Shown here: positions 16,564 to 24,505 of the stretch, in pieces
How positions within the stretch are numbered: the stretch's first letter is position 1
Layout of the letters: each line of letters begins with the position of its first letter
Origin: an uncultured Oscillospiraceae bacterium
GTDB taxonomy: Bacteria; Bacillota; Clostridia; Oscillospirales; Acutalibacteraceae
Assembly (NCBI GenBank): GCA_900544715.1
Contig: UQWL01000012.1
Location: 11,109-75,108 of the forward strand
Direction of reading: 5' to 3'
DNA: 64,000 bases
The notes under the pieces: generated by a model
Databases searched by the model: none
Seen by the model: only the letters and a program-made list of their open reading frames with translations
What the model was told of the DNA's origin: nothing
Translations under genes and position numbers: made by a program

Positions 16564-16608
16564 AAACGGCCGGATCAGGATGCTGTTTATCCTGATCCGG
16601 CCGTTTTT
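16564..16608. terminator. Bidirectional rho-independent terminator
   Basis: Perfect 18-bp stem (AAACGGCCGGATCAGGAT and its complement) with a 7-base loop and flanking A/T runs on both strands. Serves sigE on the minus strand and the ADH remnant on the plus strand. Confidence 0.9.
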
Positions 16609-17404
16609 AAATCGCTTTTTCCAGCTCCCTTTTCAACCGCTCGATGATCCGCTTTTCCAAGCGGGAAATATAGCTTTGGGAGATCCCCAAAAGATCGGCA
16701 ACCTCTTTCTGCGTATGCTCCTTCTCGCCGCCGATTCCAAAGCGCATGCACATAATCAGCTTTTCCCGTTCCTCCAGACGGTCGACTGTTTCCAGCAGGA
16801 GATTCCGTTCATCCTCCACCTCAATGCCGATATTCACCGTATCCGGTTCGCTGCCGAGCACATCAGAGAGCAGAAGCTCATTCCCATCCCAATCAATATT
16901 GAGCGGCTCGTCAATCGAAACCTCCGACCGTTGGGAATTGGTTTTGCGCAGATGCATTAATATCTCATTTTCAATGCAGCGCGAAGCGTAGGTTGCCAGC
17001 TTGATATTCCGTGTAGGGCAAAAGGTATTGACCGCTTTAATGAGCCCAATCGTCCCAATGGAAATCAGATCTTCAATCCCCGCGCCCGAATTTTCAAATT
17101 TGCGCGCAATATAAACCACCAGGCGCAGATTGTGCACGATCAGATCCTCCCGGACACTTTCATCTCCCTGTGCGAGCCGCTGCATCAGCTTTGCTTCCTC
17201 TTCCTTGCTCAACGGGGCCGGAAGAGCTTGGGAGCCGTTGATATAAAAAACGGAGGACGGCCTGAATATGGCCAAAAGGCGGCGAATGCCAGGCCTGTAT
17301 TCTGGGAACCCTTGTTTTGTGGCGCGCTGTGCCTCATAGCAAAAAATGAAACGCCACACCCGGGCCGATAGTTTATGTAGTGTGTTTCTGATAAGAGATT
17401 CCAT
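16607..17404 (-). CDS. sigE: Sporulation mother-cell sigma factor E precursor
   Basis: 265 aa. Early mother-cell RNA polymerase sigma factor. Sigma-70 regions 2 and 4 are near-identical to SigE of Bacillus: NLRLVVYIARKFENSG, SIGTIGLIKAVNTF, CIENEILMHLR, EPLNIDWDGNELLLSDVLG and GISQSYISRLEKRI. The N terminus is a membrane-associating pro-sequence removed by SpoIIGA; YINGSQALP (residues 54-62) matches the cleavage region YIGGSEALP of B. subtilis, but about 27 residues precede it beyond the Bacillus pro-sequence. Start at ATG 17404 with AAGGGGG 8 bases upstream. The gene overlaps spoIIGA by 32 bases, the standard operon. Confidence 0.95.
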   Translation of the reverse strand: MESLIRNTLHKLSARVWRFIFCYEAQRATKQGFPEYRPGIRRLLAIFRPSSVFYINGSQALPAPLSKEEEAKLMQRLAQGDESVREDLIVHNLRLVVYIARKFENSGAGIEDLISIGTIGLIKAVNTFCPTRNIKLATYASRCIENEILMHLRKTNSQRSEVSIDEPLNIDWDGNELLLSDVLGSEPDTVNIGIEVEDERNLLLETVDRLEEREKLIMCMRFGIGGEKEHTQKEVADLLGISQSYISRLEKRIIERLKRELEKAI

Positions 17405-18287
17405 CTGGTATGCCCCCTTGCACCAGGCGCTCATTGATCAGCGCCCCATATTCCCCTGCCGCCAGCCGGTCGTTGACAACGGCTATCAGCACATCCTTCT
17501 TCTCAAGCTGCATATTCCCGTCAGAGATAATTACTCTCTCCGGACGAAATGCGGGCAAAAGGCCTGTTCCCCCCACGGTGTGGTACGGAATCAGCCGAAA
17601 GCCGAGCGAATAGGCCTCCGGTGGCGCATGCAGTGCCGAGGGCTTTTCACGGAAAAGCGCCCTGAGTTCAGACGGCAGCAACGTTTTCGCCCGCGCATAT
17701 TCCAATAGAATCACCGGCGTATCACTGAAATAATCGGATAAACTGTTGCCTGTATCAAGCAGTGCCTGCGTGCATAAACGATTGCCATTGAGCTCAACTT
17801 GCAATGTGTAAACCCGGTTTTCAGGCGCATGGCGCCGAAAGAGCCTGGAAAACAATACCGTCAGCCCATAGCAGACGATTGCCGTCACAATCAGAACCGT
17901 TACGCTGATATCAAAATACACCGCTCCATTTTGGTAAACCATCCCTTTGGGGCGGAATAGCAGCCAAATTCCCATCATCAGCCCGGCAAAAATAAAATTG
18001 GCGGCAAGGAAGCAGGCCGTTAGCTTGCCAAAATGACGCAGCCCGTGCACCGGATAGGCTGCCAGAACAATGGTCACGCAAAATATTACTTTGATCAAAA
18101 TCGAAAGGAAATTTGGAAGCTCCGGCGCAAAAATAATAAGAGAATAAACGGCTCCAAGGGCGGCCCCAAGCAACAGCCGCCATCGCTTTGCCCTCTCCCT
18201 AAGAAAGCACGCACCAGACAGCAGGAGGAGATAATTTACAAAAAGGTTGAGTGTGAACAGCACATCGACATAGACAACTTGAGACAA
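17373..18287 (-). CDS. spoIIGA: Sigma-E processing aspartic peptidase SpoIIGA
   Basis: 304 aa. Membrane protein of the forespore septum that activates pro-sigma E. About five N-terminal membrane helices (VVYVDVLFTLNLFVNYLLLL to about residue 150) are followed by a cytoplasmic retropepsin-like domain with the catalytic LLDTGNSLSD. Identity is secured by the adjacent sigE. Translation is placed at TTG 18287, which has GGAGG 7 bases upstream and gives the family N terminus (xVVYVDVLFxxN); an upstream in-frame ATG 18323 lacks a site and would overlap the -10 element. Confidence 0.9.
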   Translation of the reverse strand: MSQVVYVDVLFTLNLFVNYLLLLSGACFLRERAKRWRLLLGAALGAVYSLIIFAPELPNFLSILIKVIFCVTIVLAAYPVHGLRHFGKLTACFLAANFIFAGLMMGIWLLFRPKGMVYQNGAVYFDISVTVLIVTAIVCYGLTVLFSRLFRRHAPENRVYTLQVELNGNRLCTQALLDTGNSLSDYFSDTPVILLEYARAKTLLPSELRALFREKPSALHAPPEAYSLGFRLIPYHTVGGTGLLPAFRPERVIISDGNMQLEKKDVLIAVVNDRLAAGEYGALINERLVQGGIPDGISYQKHTT

Positions 18288-18321
18288 TCTACCGCCTCCA
18301 AATGTCTGTTTGATCCTCTTC

Positions 18322-18327
18322 ATTATA
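18322..18327 (-). promoter_or_regulatory. -10 element of the spoIIGA-sigE promoter
   Basis: Perfect TATAAT on the minus strand, 35 bases upstream of the TTG start. A TGTCGG sequence near 18348 vaguely resembles a Spo0A box, as expected for a Spo0A-controlled promoter, but the match is too weak to claim. Confidence 0.5.
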
Positions 18328-18585
18328 GCTTTTCCGGTATCGCTTTTCTGTCGGTTTTGGTCAGGCTATTTGCTCTTTTCCAGCCGGTTAGAAGGTTCTT
18401 TAAAGCCATTTGCGGAACAAAATAGCCGCAGGCTCATCCCTGAAGCCTTTTGCAACGCAGGATCCGGCGTGCCTTTCCGCTCATTCGATTTTTTATTTAT
18501 GATCCTGAATTTTCCATTTGACACCCGCATATTTTTTTTATTCCAGTCCATACTATCGTTGAAACCATTGAAGGAGTTGAAAAAA

Positions 18586-18804
18586 ATGCTGGATCGAATT
18601 TCTCTGATCCTTGTTGTGATCGGCGCCATCAACTGGGGCAGCATTGGGCTGTTCAAGTTTGATATCGTCGCATGGATCTGCGGTGGCCAGGGTGCTATTC
18701 TGAGCCGAATCATTTATACAGTAGTCGCTCTCGCGGGCATCTGGTGCCTGTCGCTCCTCTTTCGTGAAAACGAAGTTCTGGAAGTCCATAACGGGGAGCA
18801 ATAA
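18586..18804 (+). CDS. DUF378 family small membrane protein
   Basis: 72 aa with two membrane helices: residues 5-25 (ISLILVVIGAINWGSIGLF) and 38-60 (AILSRIIYTVVALAGIWCL). The INWGxxGLFxFD pattern is the hallmark of DUF378 (YuzA-like) proteins of unknown function. AAGGAG lies 9 bases upstream. A bidirectional terminator hairpin follows 27 bases after the stop, so it is monocistronic. Confidence 0.85.
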   Translation: MLDRISLILVVIGAINWGSIGLFKFDIVAWICGGQGAILSRIIYTVVALAGIWCLSLLFRENEVLEVHNGEQ

Positions 18805-18830
18805 AAATAGCCTTCTGTTCCTTAGAAGGA

Positions 18831-18887
18831 GAAAAAGCCCTGTATCCTGGCCGAATTTTGCATCCGGCCATCGATACAGGGCTTTTC
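18831..18887. terminator. Terminator-type hairpin
   Basis: Outer stem GCCCTGTATC / GATACAGGGC and inner GGCCG / CGGCC pairing, followed by TTTTC on the plus strand; ends the DUF378 gene. Confidence 0.75.
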
Positions 18888-18939
18888 ATGCGCTCCGGGA
18901 GAAACGTGCCCCTATCCAAGACAATTTGGCTGCTGTGCA

Positions 18940-18969
18940 TTGCTTTCCAGCGTTATCGTGTGCTATGAT
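18940..18969 (+). promoter_or_regulatory. Promoter of the nuclease-like gene
   Basis: TTGCTT, 18-base spacer ending in TGC (extended -10), TATGAT; 32 bases upstream of ATG 19002. Confidence 0.55.
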
Positions 18970-19001
18970 AAGGCAACCGCACATCTTGGAGGGGGACCGT
19001 G

Positions 19002-19742
19002 ATGGACCGCAATCGATTTCAGCAGGCGTGCATGCAGGCACGGGTAAGCCTACGCGGGCAAAACGGCATCGGGACGCTTGGGGAAAAAACGCTGCATGCA
19101 GCCCTAAAAGCCTACTATGAGCCGGATGCGGAAAGCCATGAAATTAAAATCGGGCGCTATATTGCCGATATCGTCGGGGAAAATGGAATTATTGAAATCC
19201 AAACGCGTTCCTTTGATAAGCTGCGCAAAAAACTGGAGGCTTTTTTATCCGTTGCGCACGTTTCTGTGGTTTACCCCGTGGCAGCTGTGAAAAAACTTTT
19301 ATGGATTGATCCGCAAACGGGCGAGATTTCAAAGCCGCGTAAAAGCCCACGAAAAGGCGTGGCGCAGGATGTGTTTCGGGAGCTTTATAAAATCAGGCCC
19401 CTCCTTTCACACCCCAATCTGAGCATTCGAATCGCACTGTTGGAAATCGAAGAGTACCGCTGCCGTGATGGATGGAGCGCAGACGGCAAAAAAGGCGCGA
19501 CACGGTGCGACCGCATTCCATCCGTATTCATTAAAGAAATCGTATTGAATACCCCCTCGGATTATCGGCAGCTTCTTCCAGAAATATTGCCATCCCCTTT
19601 TACGGCGAAGGACTATCAAAAAGCGGCAGGTATCCGCCTTTCGGATGCTCAAACGGCGCTGTTGCTGCTCTATGAGCTCGGCGTGGTTGCCCGAATCGGA
19701 AAATGCGGCCGTGCCTATCAGTACATAGCCACTTCTCTCTAA
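19002..19742 (+). CDS. Conserved hypothetical protein with a PD-(D/E)XK-nuclease-like core
   Basis: 246 aa, no signal or membrane segment. Residues about 38-68 read HEIKIGRYIADIVGENGI followed by IEIQTRSFDKL: an Asp on a strand, then E-x-Q-T on the next strand, the spacing seen in PD-(D/E)XK enzymes, but with Gln where Lys is usual. The C-terminal about 70 residues (FTAKDYQKAAGIRLSDAQTALLLLYELGVVARIG) look like a winged helix. I recall similar uncharacterised proteins in Clostridia. Nuclease function is inference; it may be a non-catalytic DNA-binding relative. ATG 19002 is 8 bases after GGAGGGG; an overlapping GTG at 18999 is possible. Confidence 0.65.
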   Translation: MDRNRFQQACMQARVSLRGQNGIGTLGEKTLHAALKAYYEPDAESHEIKIGRYIADIVGENGIIEIQTRSFDKLRKKLEAFLSVAHVSVVYPVAAVKKLLWIDPQTGEISKPRKSPRKGVAQDVFRELYKIRPLLSHPNLSIRIALLEIEEYRCRDGWSADGKKGATRCDRIPSVFIKEIVLNTPSDYRQLLPEILPSPFTAKDYQKAAGIRLSDAQTALLLLYELGVVARIGKCGRAYQYIATSL

Positions 19743-19764
19743 ATCTGTTTTTTAAATTTAAAAA

Positions 19765-19804
19765 GGGCCTGTTGTGAAATACAAACCATTTCACAACAGG
19801 CCTC
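19765..19804. terminator. Bidirectional rho-independent terminator
   Basis: GGGCCTGTTGTGAAAT and complementary ATTTCACAACAGGCC arms; T-runs on both sides, the stronger (TTTTTAAATTT) on the minus strand after the ABC operon. Confidence 0.85.
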
Positions 19805-19825
19805 TTTCCCATAATCATCAAAAAT

Positions 19826-21568
19826 TCAGCCTTCCGCGCGGGCAAATTGGCTGTTATAAAGCTGTGCATAATAGCCCTCTTTCCTCAGCAGGCTTTCATG
19901 CGTCCCCTGTTCGATAATCTTTCCATCACGCATGACAAGGATGCAATCCGCCTCCCGGATGGTGGAGAGCCGGTGTGCCACAATAAAGCAGGTGCGCCCC
20001 TCCATCATCTTCGTAAACGCACGCTGCACGTAGATTTCCGTGCGCGTATCGATGCTGCTCGTCGCTTCATCCAAAATCAGCATCGGCGGATCGGTGAGCA
20101 TTACGCGCGCAATGCTTAAAAGCTGGCGCTGCCCCTGGGAGAGGTTACCGCCATCCTCCGCGAGCACGGTATCATAGCCTTGCGGAAGGCGTTTGATAAA
20201 GCTATGCGCATGAGCGGCCTTTGCCGCCGCCACCACTTGCTCCTGGGTAGCGTCCGGCCGACCATAGGCAATATTTTCCCGCACGGTACCGGCAAAAAGC
20301 CAGGTATCCTGCAACACCATGCCAAACTGGCCGCGCAGGCTCGCCCGGGTAATCTGGCGGATATCCACATCATCCACGCGGATTTCACCCGCATCCACAT
20401 CGTAAAAGCGCATCAACAGATTAATGATCGTTGTTTTTCCGCAGCCGGTCGGGCCGACGATGGCAATGCGCTGCCCGGGATTGGCATAGAGATTGAGTGC
20501 TTCAATAAAGCGCTTGCCCGGATGATAGGAAAACGAAACGTCGTGGAGATTGACCTGCCCCCTGCTCTCCGCCATGACAACCGCATCCGCCGCATCGGGT
20601 GTTTCATCCGGAGAATCAAGCACTTCAAAAACGCGGCCCGCGCAGGCAATTGCGGTTTGCAGCTCTGTGACCACGCCGGAAATCTCATTGAACGGCTTTG
20701 TATACTGGTTGGCATACTGCAAAAAGGCGGAGAGCTGGCCCACCGTGAGCCCGCCGCGCAGCGCGGCGATTGCGCCGCATACGCCGACCGCCGCATACAC
20801 CATCGCATTGACAAACCGGGTGCAGGGATTCGTGAGCGATGAATAAAACTGGGCTTTCACGCCGCAATCATAAAGGCGTGCATTGATCTCCTCAAACGTT
20901 TCCTGCGCGCGCTGCTCATAACCGAAGGCCTTGACGATCCGCTGCCCGCCGACGAGCTCTTCCGCATATCCGCTGAGTTCCCCCCTTGTTTGAGACTGTT
21001 CCCGGAATTTCTGATAGGAACGCTTTGCAATAAAAGCGGAAACAAAAAGCGACAGCGGCGTGAGCACCACCACAACCAGCGCAATCCACGGGCTGACGGA
21101 GAGCATGAAGCCCAGTGTACCGAGAATCGTCACCACCCCGGTAAACAGCTGGGTAAAGCCCTGTAAAAGGCCGTCGGACACCTGATCGATATCGTTGACC
21201 ACGCGGCTGATCAAATCGCCATGCGCATTGGAATCGATATATTTCAGCGGCACTCGCTCCAGCTTATCGAATACGGAAACGCGCAGATCACGCACCGTGC
21301 GGTAGGCGAGGATATTCGTGCACTGCGCAAGCAGCCATTGAAATAGGGCGCCGACCGCCACTGTGCCCGCCAACAGCGCGATATCAGACAGGATCTCTTT
21401 GAAATTGACATTACCCGGCCCGATGATCTGATCGATCCCCCGCCCGATCAGGATGGGGGCATACAGCGTCATTCCAACACTGAGCACTGCGCTGATGAGC
21501 GCCAGAACGAGATAGCCTGTATAGGGCCTGGAAAAGCCCAGCACACGCTTTAAAATCTGTTTTCTCAT
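19826..21568 (-). CDS. ABC exporter half-transporter, catalytically complete subunit
   Basis: 580 aa. Type IV ABC exporter: six-helix membrane domain (residues 1-320), then an ATPase with Walker A GPTGCGKTT, signature LSQGQRQLLS, Walker B plus catalytic Glu LILDEATSSID and the H-loop IVAHRLSTI. Together with the upstream partner it forms a heterodimer of the TM287/288 or LmrCD kind; the consensus catalytic Glu is here and is lost in the partner. Start at ATG 21568 with AGGAGG upstream, overlapping the partner's stop by 4 bases. Substrate (drug, lipid or peptide) is not deducible. Confidence 0.95.
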   Translation of the reverse strand: MRKQILKRVLGFSRPYTGYLVLALISAVLSVGMTLYAPILIGRGIDQIIGPGNVNFKEILSDIALLAGTVAVGALFQWLLAQCTNILAYRTVRDLRVSVFDKLERVPLKYIDSNAHGDLISRVVNDIDQVSDGLLQGFTQLFTGVVTILGTLGFMLSVSPWIALVVVVLTPLSLFVSAFIAKRSYQKFREQSQTRGELSGYAEELVGGQRIVKAFGYEQRAQETFEEINARLYDCGVKAQFYSSLTNPCTRFVNAMVYAAVGVCGAIAALRGGLTVGQLSAFLQYANQYTKPFNEISGVVTELQTAIACAGRVFEVLDSPDETPDAADAVVMAESRGQVNLHDVSFSYHPGKRFIEALNLYANPGQRIAIVGPTGCGKTTIINLLMRFYDVDAGEIRVDDVDIRQITRASLRGQFGMVLQDTWLFAGTVRENIAYGRPDATQEQVVAAAKAAHAHSFIKRLPQGYDTVLAEDGGNLSQGQRQLLSIARVMLTDPPMLILDEATSSIDTRTEIYVQRAFTKMMEGRTCFIVAHRLSTIREADCILVMRDGKIIEQGTHESLLRKEGYYAQLYNSQFARAEG

Positions 21569-23304
21569 CCTGCCGCCTCCTCTGCATTCATCTGGGAGAG
21601 GCAAATCTCCCGATAAACCGCACAGGTTTCAAACAGCTCGCTATGCGGCCCAACGCCGACGATCCGGCCATCGTCAAGCACAACGATGCGGTCGGCCGCG
21701 CGGATAGTACCCGCCCGCTGGGACACCATAAAAACGGTCATATCCTGCGTTTGCTGCCGGAGAGCCTTACGCAGCGCCGCATCTGTGGCGAAATCCAGCG
21801 CGCTGGCACTGTCATCCAAAATCAAAATCTGCGGCGCGCCGATCAGCGCGCGGGCAATTGTCAACCGCTGGCGCTGCCCGCCGGACAAATTGCGCCCGCC
21901 CTGCTGGATCATAGTATCGAGCCCCTCCGGGAGCTTGCTTACAAATTCGGCGGCCTGTGCGACTTCGAGCGCACGGCTAATTTCTTCATCCGAGGCATCC
22001 CGTTTCCTCCACTGCATATTTTCACGCAGCGTTCCGGCAAACAGCACCGCCTGCTGCGGCACCACGCCGATCTGACCGCGCAGTTGGGATAAGGGATAGT
22101 CCGCTACCTTGACGCCATCCACCAGCACCTGCCCGGCCGTTGCATCATAAAAGCGGGGAATCAGGTTGACCAGCGTGGATTTACCGGAGCCGGTGCCGCC
22201 GATAACGCCAATTGTCTCCCCGCGGCGGACATACAGTTCAATCCCCTCCAATGCATTTTCCTGCGCGTTGCCATAGGAAAAGGATACGTTTTGGAACGAT
22301 ACCTTCGGTGTATCCTCTTTTGCCTGTGTGGACACAGACGCACGGCCTGGATCCGTTACTGTGGGCGTGAGCTCCAGCACCTCGCTGACGCGCGTGCCAC
22401 AGGCGGAGGCCTTTGTAAAAATTACGACGAGATTGGCAATGACGATCAGCGCCAGCATGATCTGCGTCATATAGCTGACTAAAGCTGTAATCTCGCCCTG
22501 GGTCAGACGGCCGCTATCCACTTGCAGCCCGCCGAACCAGATAATTGCGATAATAGCCAGGTTGACGATCACATAGGTGGCTGGATTGAGCAACGCAGAA
22601 ATTTTACCCACGCGCACGGCGGTGCGTTCAATTTCACCCGCCGCTTCATGAAAACGCTTCTGCTCCGTTTTCTGCCTTGAAAACGCCCGGATCACACGGG
22701 CACCGGAGAGATTTTCCCGGGTAATCAGGCTCACCCGATCCAAAAGCTTCTGGGTAATACGATAGAAAGGAATGGAGCGACTCATAATCAAATAGATGGT
22801 TCCCGCAATCAACGGAGCAGCAGCAAGAAAAATCAGCGAAAGCCGCCAATCAATCATCATGGCCATAATGGTGGAGCCGATCACTAAAAACGGTGCGCGG
22901 ACGACCAACCGAATCAGCATGGCAACAGCAAGCTGTATCTGATTTACATCATTGATCAGCCTGGTAATCAGGGAGGGCGTGCCGATTTGATCAATCTCGG
23001 CATAGGAAAGCCGGTTGATATGGCGGAACAGATCATTCCGCAGCACCGTGCCCACACCCTGCGATGCTTTGGCGGCCAGATATTGGCAAATCAGCGCACA
23101 GAGCAAGCCCGTCACACCCAGGAGAACAAGCACGCCGCCCATTTGCAGAATGTACGATTGATTCTTCCCACGAATCCCCACATCAATGATACGCGCCATT
23201 ACCAAGGGTACAATCAGCTCAAAAATCGCCTCTGTCAGCTTGAACAAAGGGCCTAGAATGACTTCCTTTCGGAAGCCCTTCAGATAACGCGCCAACTTGA
23301 ACAT
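21565..23304 (-). CDS. ABC exporter half-transporter, subunit with degenerate catalytic site
   Basis: 579 aa. Same layout as its partner: six membrane helices then an ATPase with GGTGSGKST, LSGGQRQRLT and Walker B LILDDSASALD. The residue after Walker B is Asp, not Glu, and the H-loop reads FMVSQRAGTI, with Gln for His; both are known features of the degenerate nucleotide site in heterodimeric exporters. Start at ATG 23304 (GGGGAG about 11 bases upstream); the longer frame upstream is the leader element. It is first gene of a two-gene operon under the repeated leader element at 23312-23427. Confidence 0.95.
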   Translation of the reverse strand: MFKLARYLKGFRKEVILGPLFKLTEAIFELIVPLVMARIIDVGIRGKNQSYILQMGGVLVLLGVTGLLCALICQYLAAKASQGVGTVLRNDLFRHINRLSYAEIDQIGTPSLITRLINDVNQIQLAVAMLIRLVVRAPFLVIGSTIMAMMIDWRLSLIFLAAAPLIAGTIYLIMSRSIPFYRITQKLLDRVSLITRENLSGARVIRAFSRQKTEQKRFHEAAGEIERTAVRVGKISALLNPATYVIVNLAIIAIIWFGGLQVDSGRLTQGEITALVSYMTQIMLALIVIANLVVIFTKASACGTRVSEVLELTPTVTDPGRASVSTQAKEDTPKVSFQNVSFSYGNAQENALEGIELYVRRGETIGVIGGTGSGKSTLVNLIPRFYDATAGQVLVDGVKVADYPLSQLRGQIGVVPQQAVLFAGTLRENMQWRKRDASDEEISRALEVAQAAEFVSKLPEGLDTMIQQGGRNLSGGQRQRLTIARALIGAPQILILDDSASALDFATDAALRKALRQQTQDMTVFMVSQRAGTIRAADRIVVLDDGRIVGVGPHSELFETCAVYREICLSQMNAEEAAG

Positions 23305-23311
23305 TCTTTTT

Positions 23312-23386
23312 TCACTCTCCCCAACCAAACGATGATCGATAAACAATGCCGCCGCGCGGCGGGAGGCGTTTCGCGCCGACAGACAT
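23312..23386 (-). other. Putative 24-codon leader ORF of the ABC operon
   Basis: ATG 23386 opens a frame of 24 codons beginning MSVGAKRLPPRGG and stopping at a TGA 7 bases upstream of the ABC start; the ABC ribosome site lies inside its last codons. Its first seven codons are base-for-base the same as those of a leader ORF before dnaE. Translation is not proven. Confidence 0.45.
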
Positions 23387-23428
23387 TTTTCCAATGCTCC
23401 AAACAGAATGTTTGGAGCTATTATACCA
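23366..23428 (-). promoter_or_regulatory. Repeated leader/operator element, copy 1 (ABC exporter operon)
   Basis: Minus strand, in order: extended -10 TGGTATAAT (23420-23428), one base, a perfect 9-bp inverted repeat GCTCCAAAC-N5-GTTTGGAGC (23396-23418), then a stretch (23367-23397) identical over 31 bases to 35103-35133 before dnaE. The inverted repeat begins 2 bases after the -10, so it overlaps the expected start point. It may be a repressor operator or, if transcription begins farther upstream, an RNA hairpin. Confidence 0.7.
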
Positions 23429-23659
23429 CATCTCCACTTTGCAGGAAAAGCGATTTTCCCCCACCTATATTCTCACATTAGTATGCTCAAAATCCGGTTC
23501 TAAATTTTCTTTTATGCTAAAAGGAATGTTTGTAAAAATGATATATACAATAAGTATATTTAATATAAAAAGTGTCGTTTAAAAATGACTTAGATATGAT
23601 TCATGCGTAAATATATTATGTCTAAATTATTAATTATTTATTAATTGATATACAATATG
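23429..23659. other. Non-coding, strongly AT-rich interval
   Basis: No open frame with a ribosome site. From about 23480 to 23660 the sequence is roughly 20-25% GC, far below the window average, with TATA- and TTAA-rich tracts. It separates the divergent ABC operon and the surface-protein gene. It may hold upstream (UP-type) promoter elements; nothing more specific is seen. Confidence 0.5.
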
Positions 23660-23689
23660 TTGACAAGGACTCTGCAACGTGTTTATATA
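23660..23689 (+). promoter_or_regulatory. Promoter of the surface-protein gene
   Basis: Perfect TTGACA at 23660-23665 and TATATA at 23684-23689 (18-base spacer), preceded by an AT-rich tract. The leader to ATG 23796 is about 100 bases. Confidence 0.6.
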
Positions 23690-23795
23690 TTGATAGGTGT
23701 TACACAACTTCTGAATTTTGTGCGGCACTTTCAGCGCGGCTTTGCCTCTTGTGCAAATTTCGTTCTGAAAAATATTCAGAAAGGAAATGGTACCC

Positions 23796-24362
23796 ATGAA
23801 AAAGCTTCTGAGCATTGCCCTGGCGCTTGTCCTCTGCCTTGCATTGTGCGTTCCGGCCTTTGCTGCCACGCCCGACCTTGGCTCCTTCACCGATAAAATT
23901 GAGGAGATCAAGGCAAGTCTCGGCGACTTTGATACTGCAAAGATTACGGAAGCGCTCGGCAATGTCAATCTGGATTCCATCAAGGATGCTTTGAGCGGCT
24001 CCGGTATTGATCTGAGCGCAATCACAGGCCTCTTGGGCGGCGGCGATTTCGATCTTGATGCGATCAAGGATCAAGTAGACATCAGCGCCGTTAAGGAAGC
24101 GCTTGCAAAGCTTGGCATTGACACCAGCATGTTGGGTGATGCTGATATTCTCGGCATGCTCGCCGGCCTCGTAGGCGGAGGCGACAGCACGGCCACGCCA
24201 AGCGATCCCAACAAAAACGACAATGCCAATACGGATGATGGTTCTAACGGCGCGGCTGATGATTTCGAGATTCCAGATACCGGCGATACCGGCATCGCAG
24301 CCATTGCAGCGCTTACGATAGCCGCGGCGGCAGTGGTAGTGCTTGCAAAGAAAAAGCACTGA
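23796..24362 (+). CDS. Secreted, PDTG-type cell-surface-anchored protein of unknown function
   Basis: 188 aa. Sec signal peptide at residues 1-24 (MKKLLSIALALVLCLALCVPAFA, cleavage after AFA). The middle (25-125) is acidic and helical with loosely repeated units of Asp-Ile/Leu-...-Gly-Leu (LDSIKDALSG, LDAIKDQVD, ISAVKEALAKLG). Then a Ser/Asn/Asp/Thr-rich linker, and a C-terminal sorting-like signal: IPDTGDTG, a hydrophobic segment and AKKKH. PDTGD resembles the LPXTG/NPXTG sortase motif. AAAGGA lies about 11 bases upstream; ATG 23787 is too close to it. No function can be assigned. Confidence 0.75.
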   Translation: MKKLLSIALALVLCLALCVPAFAATPDLGSFTDKIEEIKASLGDFDTAKITEALGNVNLDSIKDALSGSGIDLSAITGLLGGGDFDLDAIKDQVDISAVKEALAKLGIDTSMLGDADILGMLAGLVGGGDSTATPSDPNKNDNANTDDGSNGAADDFEIPDTGDTGIAAIAALTIAAAAVVVLAKKKH

Positions 24363-24380
24363 GTAGCCTTTTCACAAACT

Positions 24381-24415
24381 AAAAACAGACCAACCAAGTG
24401 TTGGTCTGTTTTTTG
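24381..24415. terminator. Bidirectional rho-independent terminator
   Basis: AAACAGACCAAC-caagt-GTTGGTCTGTTT stem with TTTTT after it; ends the surface-protein gene. Confidence 0.9.
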
Positions 24416-24449
24416 CTTTTCAAGCTGTAAACTGAATCACGATCCCAAA

Positions 24450-24479
24450 TTGACAATCCAAAGCCGGCTGCTGTATACT
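24450..24479 (+). promoter_or_regulatory. birA promoter
   Basis: TTGACA, 18-base spacer, TATACT; expected start about 20 bases upstream of the birA ATG. Confidence 0.7.
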
Positions 24480-24505
24480 GGTGAATAATAGGAGATGATA
24501 ACGGC

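Noticed and set aside
18340..18360. Spo0A box at the spoIIGA promoter
   Set aside because: Only TGTCGG matches the TGTCGAA core; too weak to report as a site.
23396..23418. LexA (SOS) box at the ABC and dnaE promoters
   Set aside because: The inverted repeat is AAAC-N5-GTTT; the Gram-positive LexA box is GAAC-N4-GTTC, so both sequence and spacing differ.
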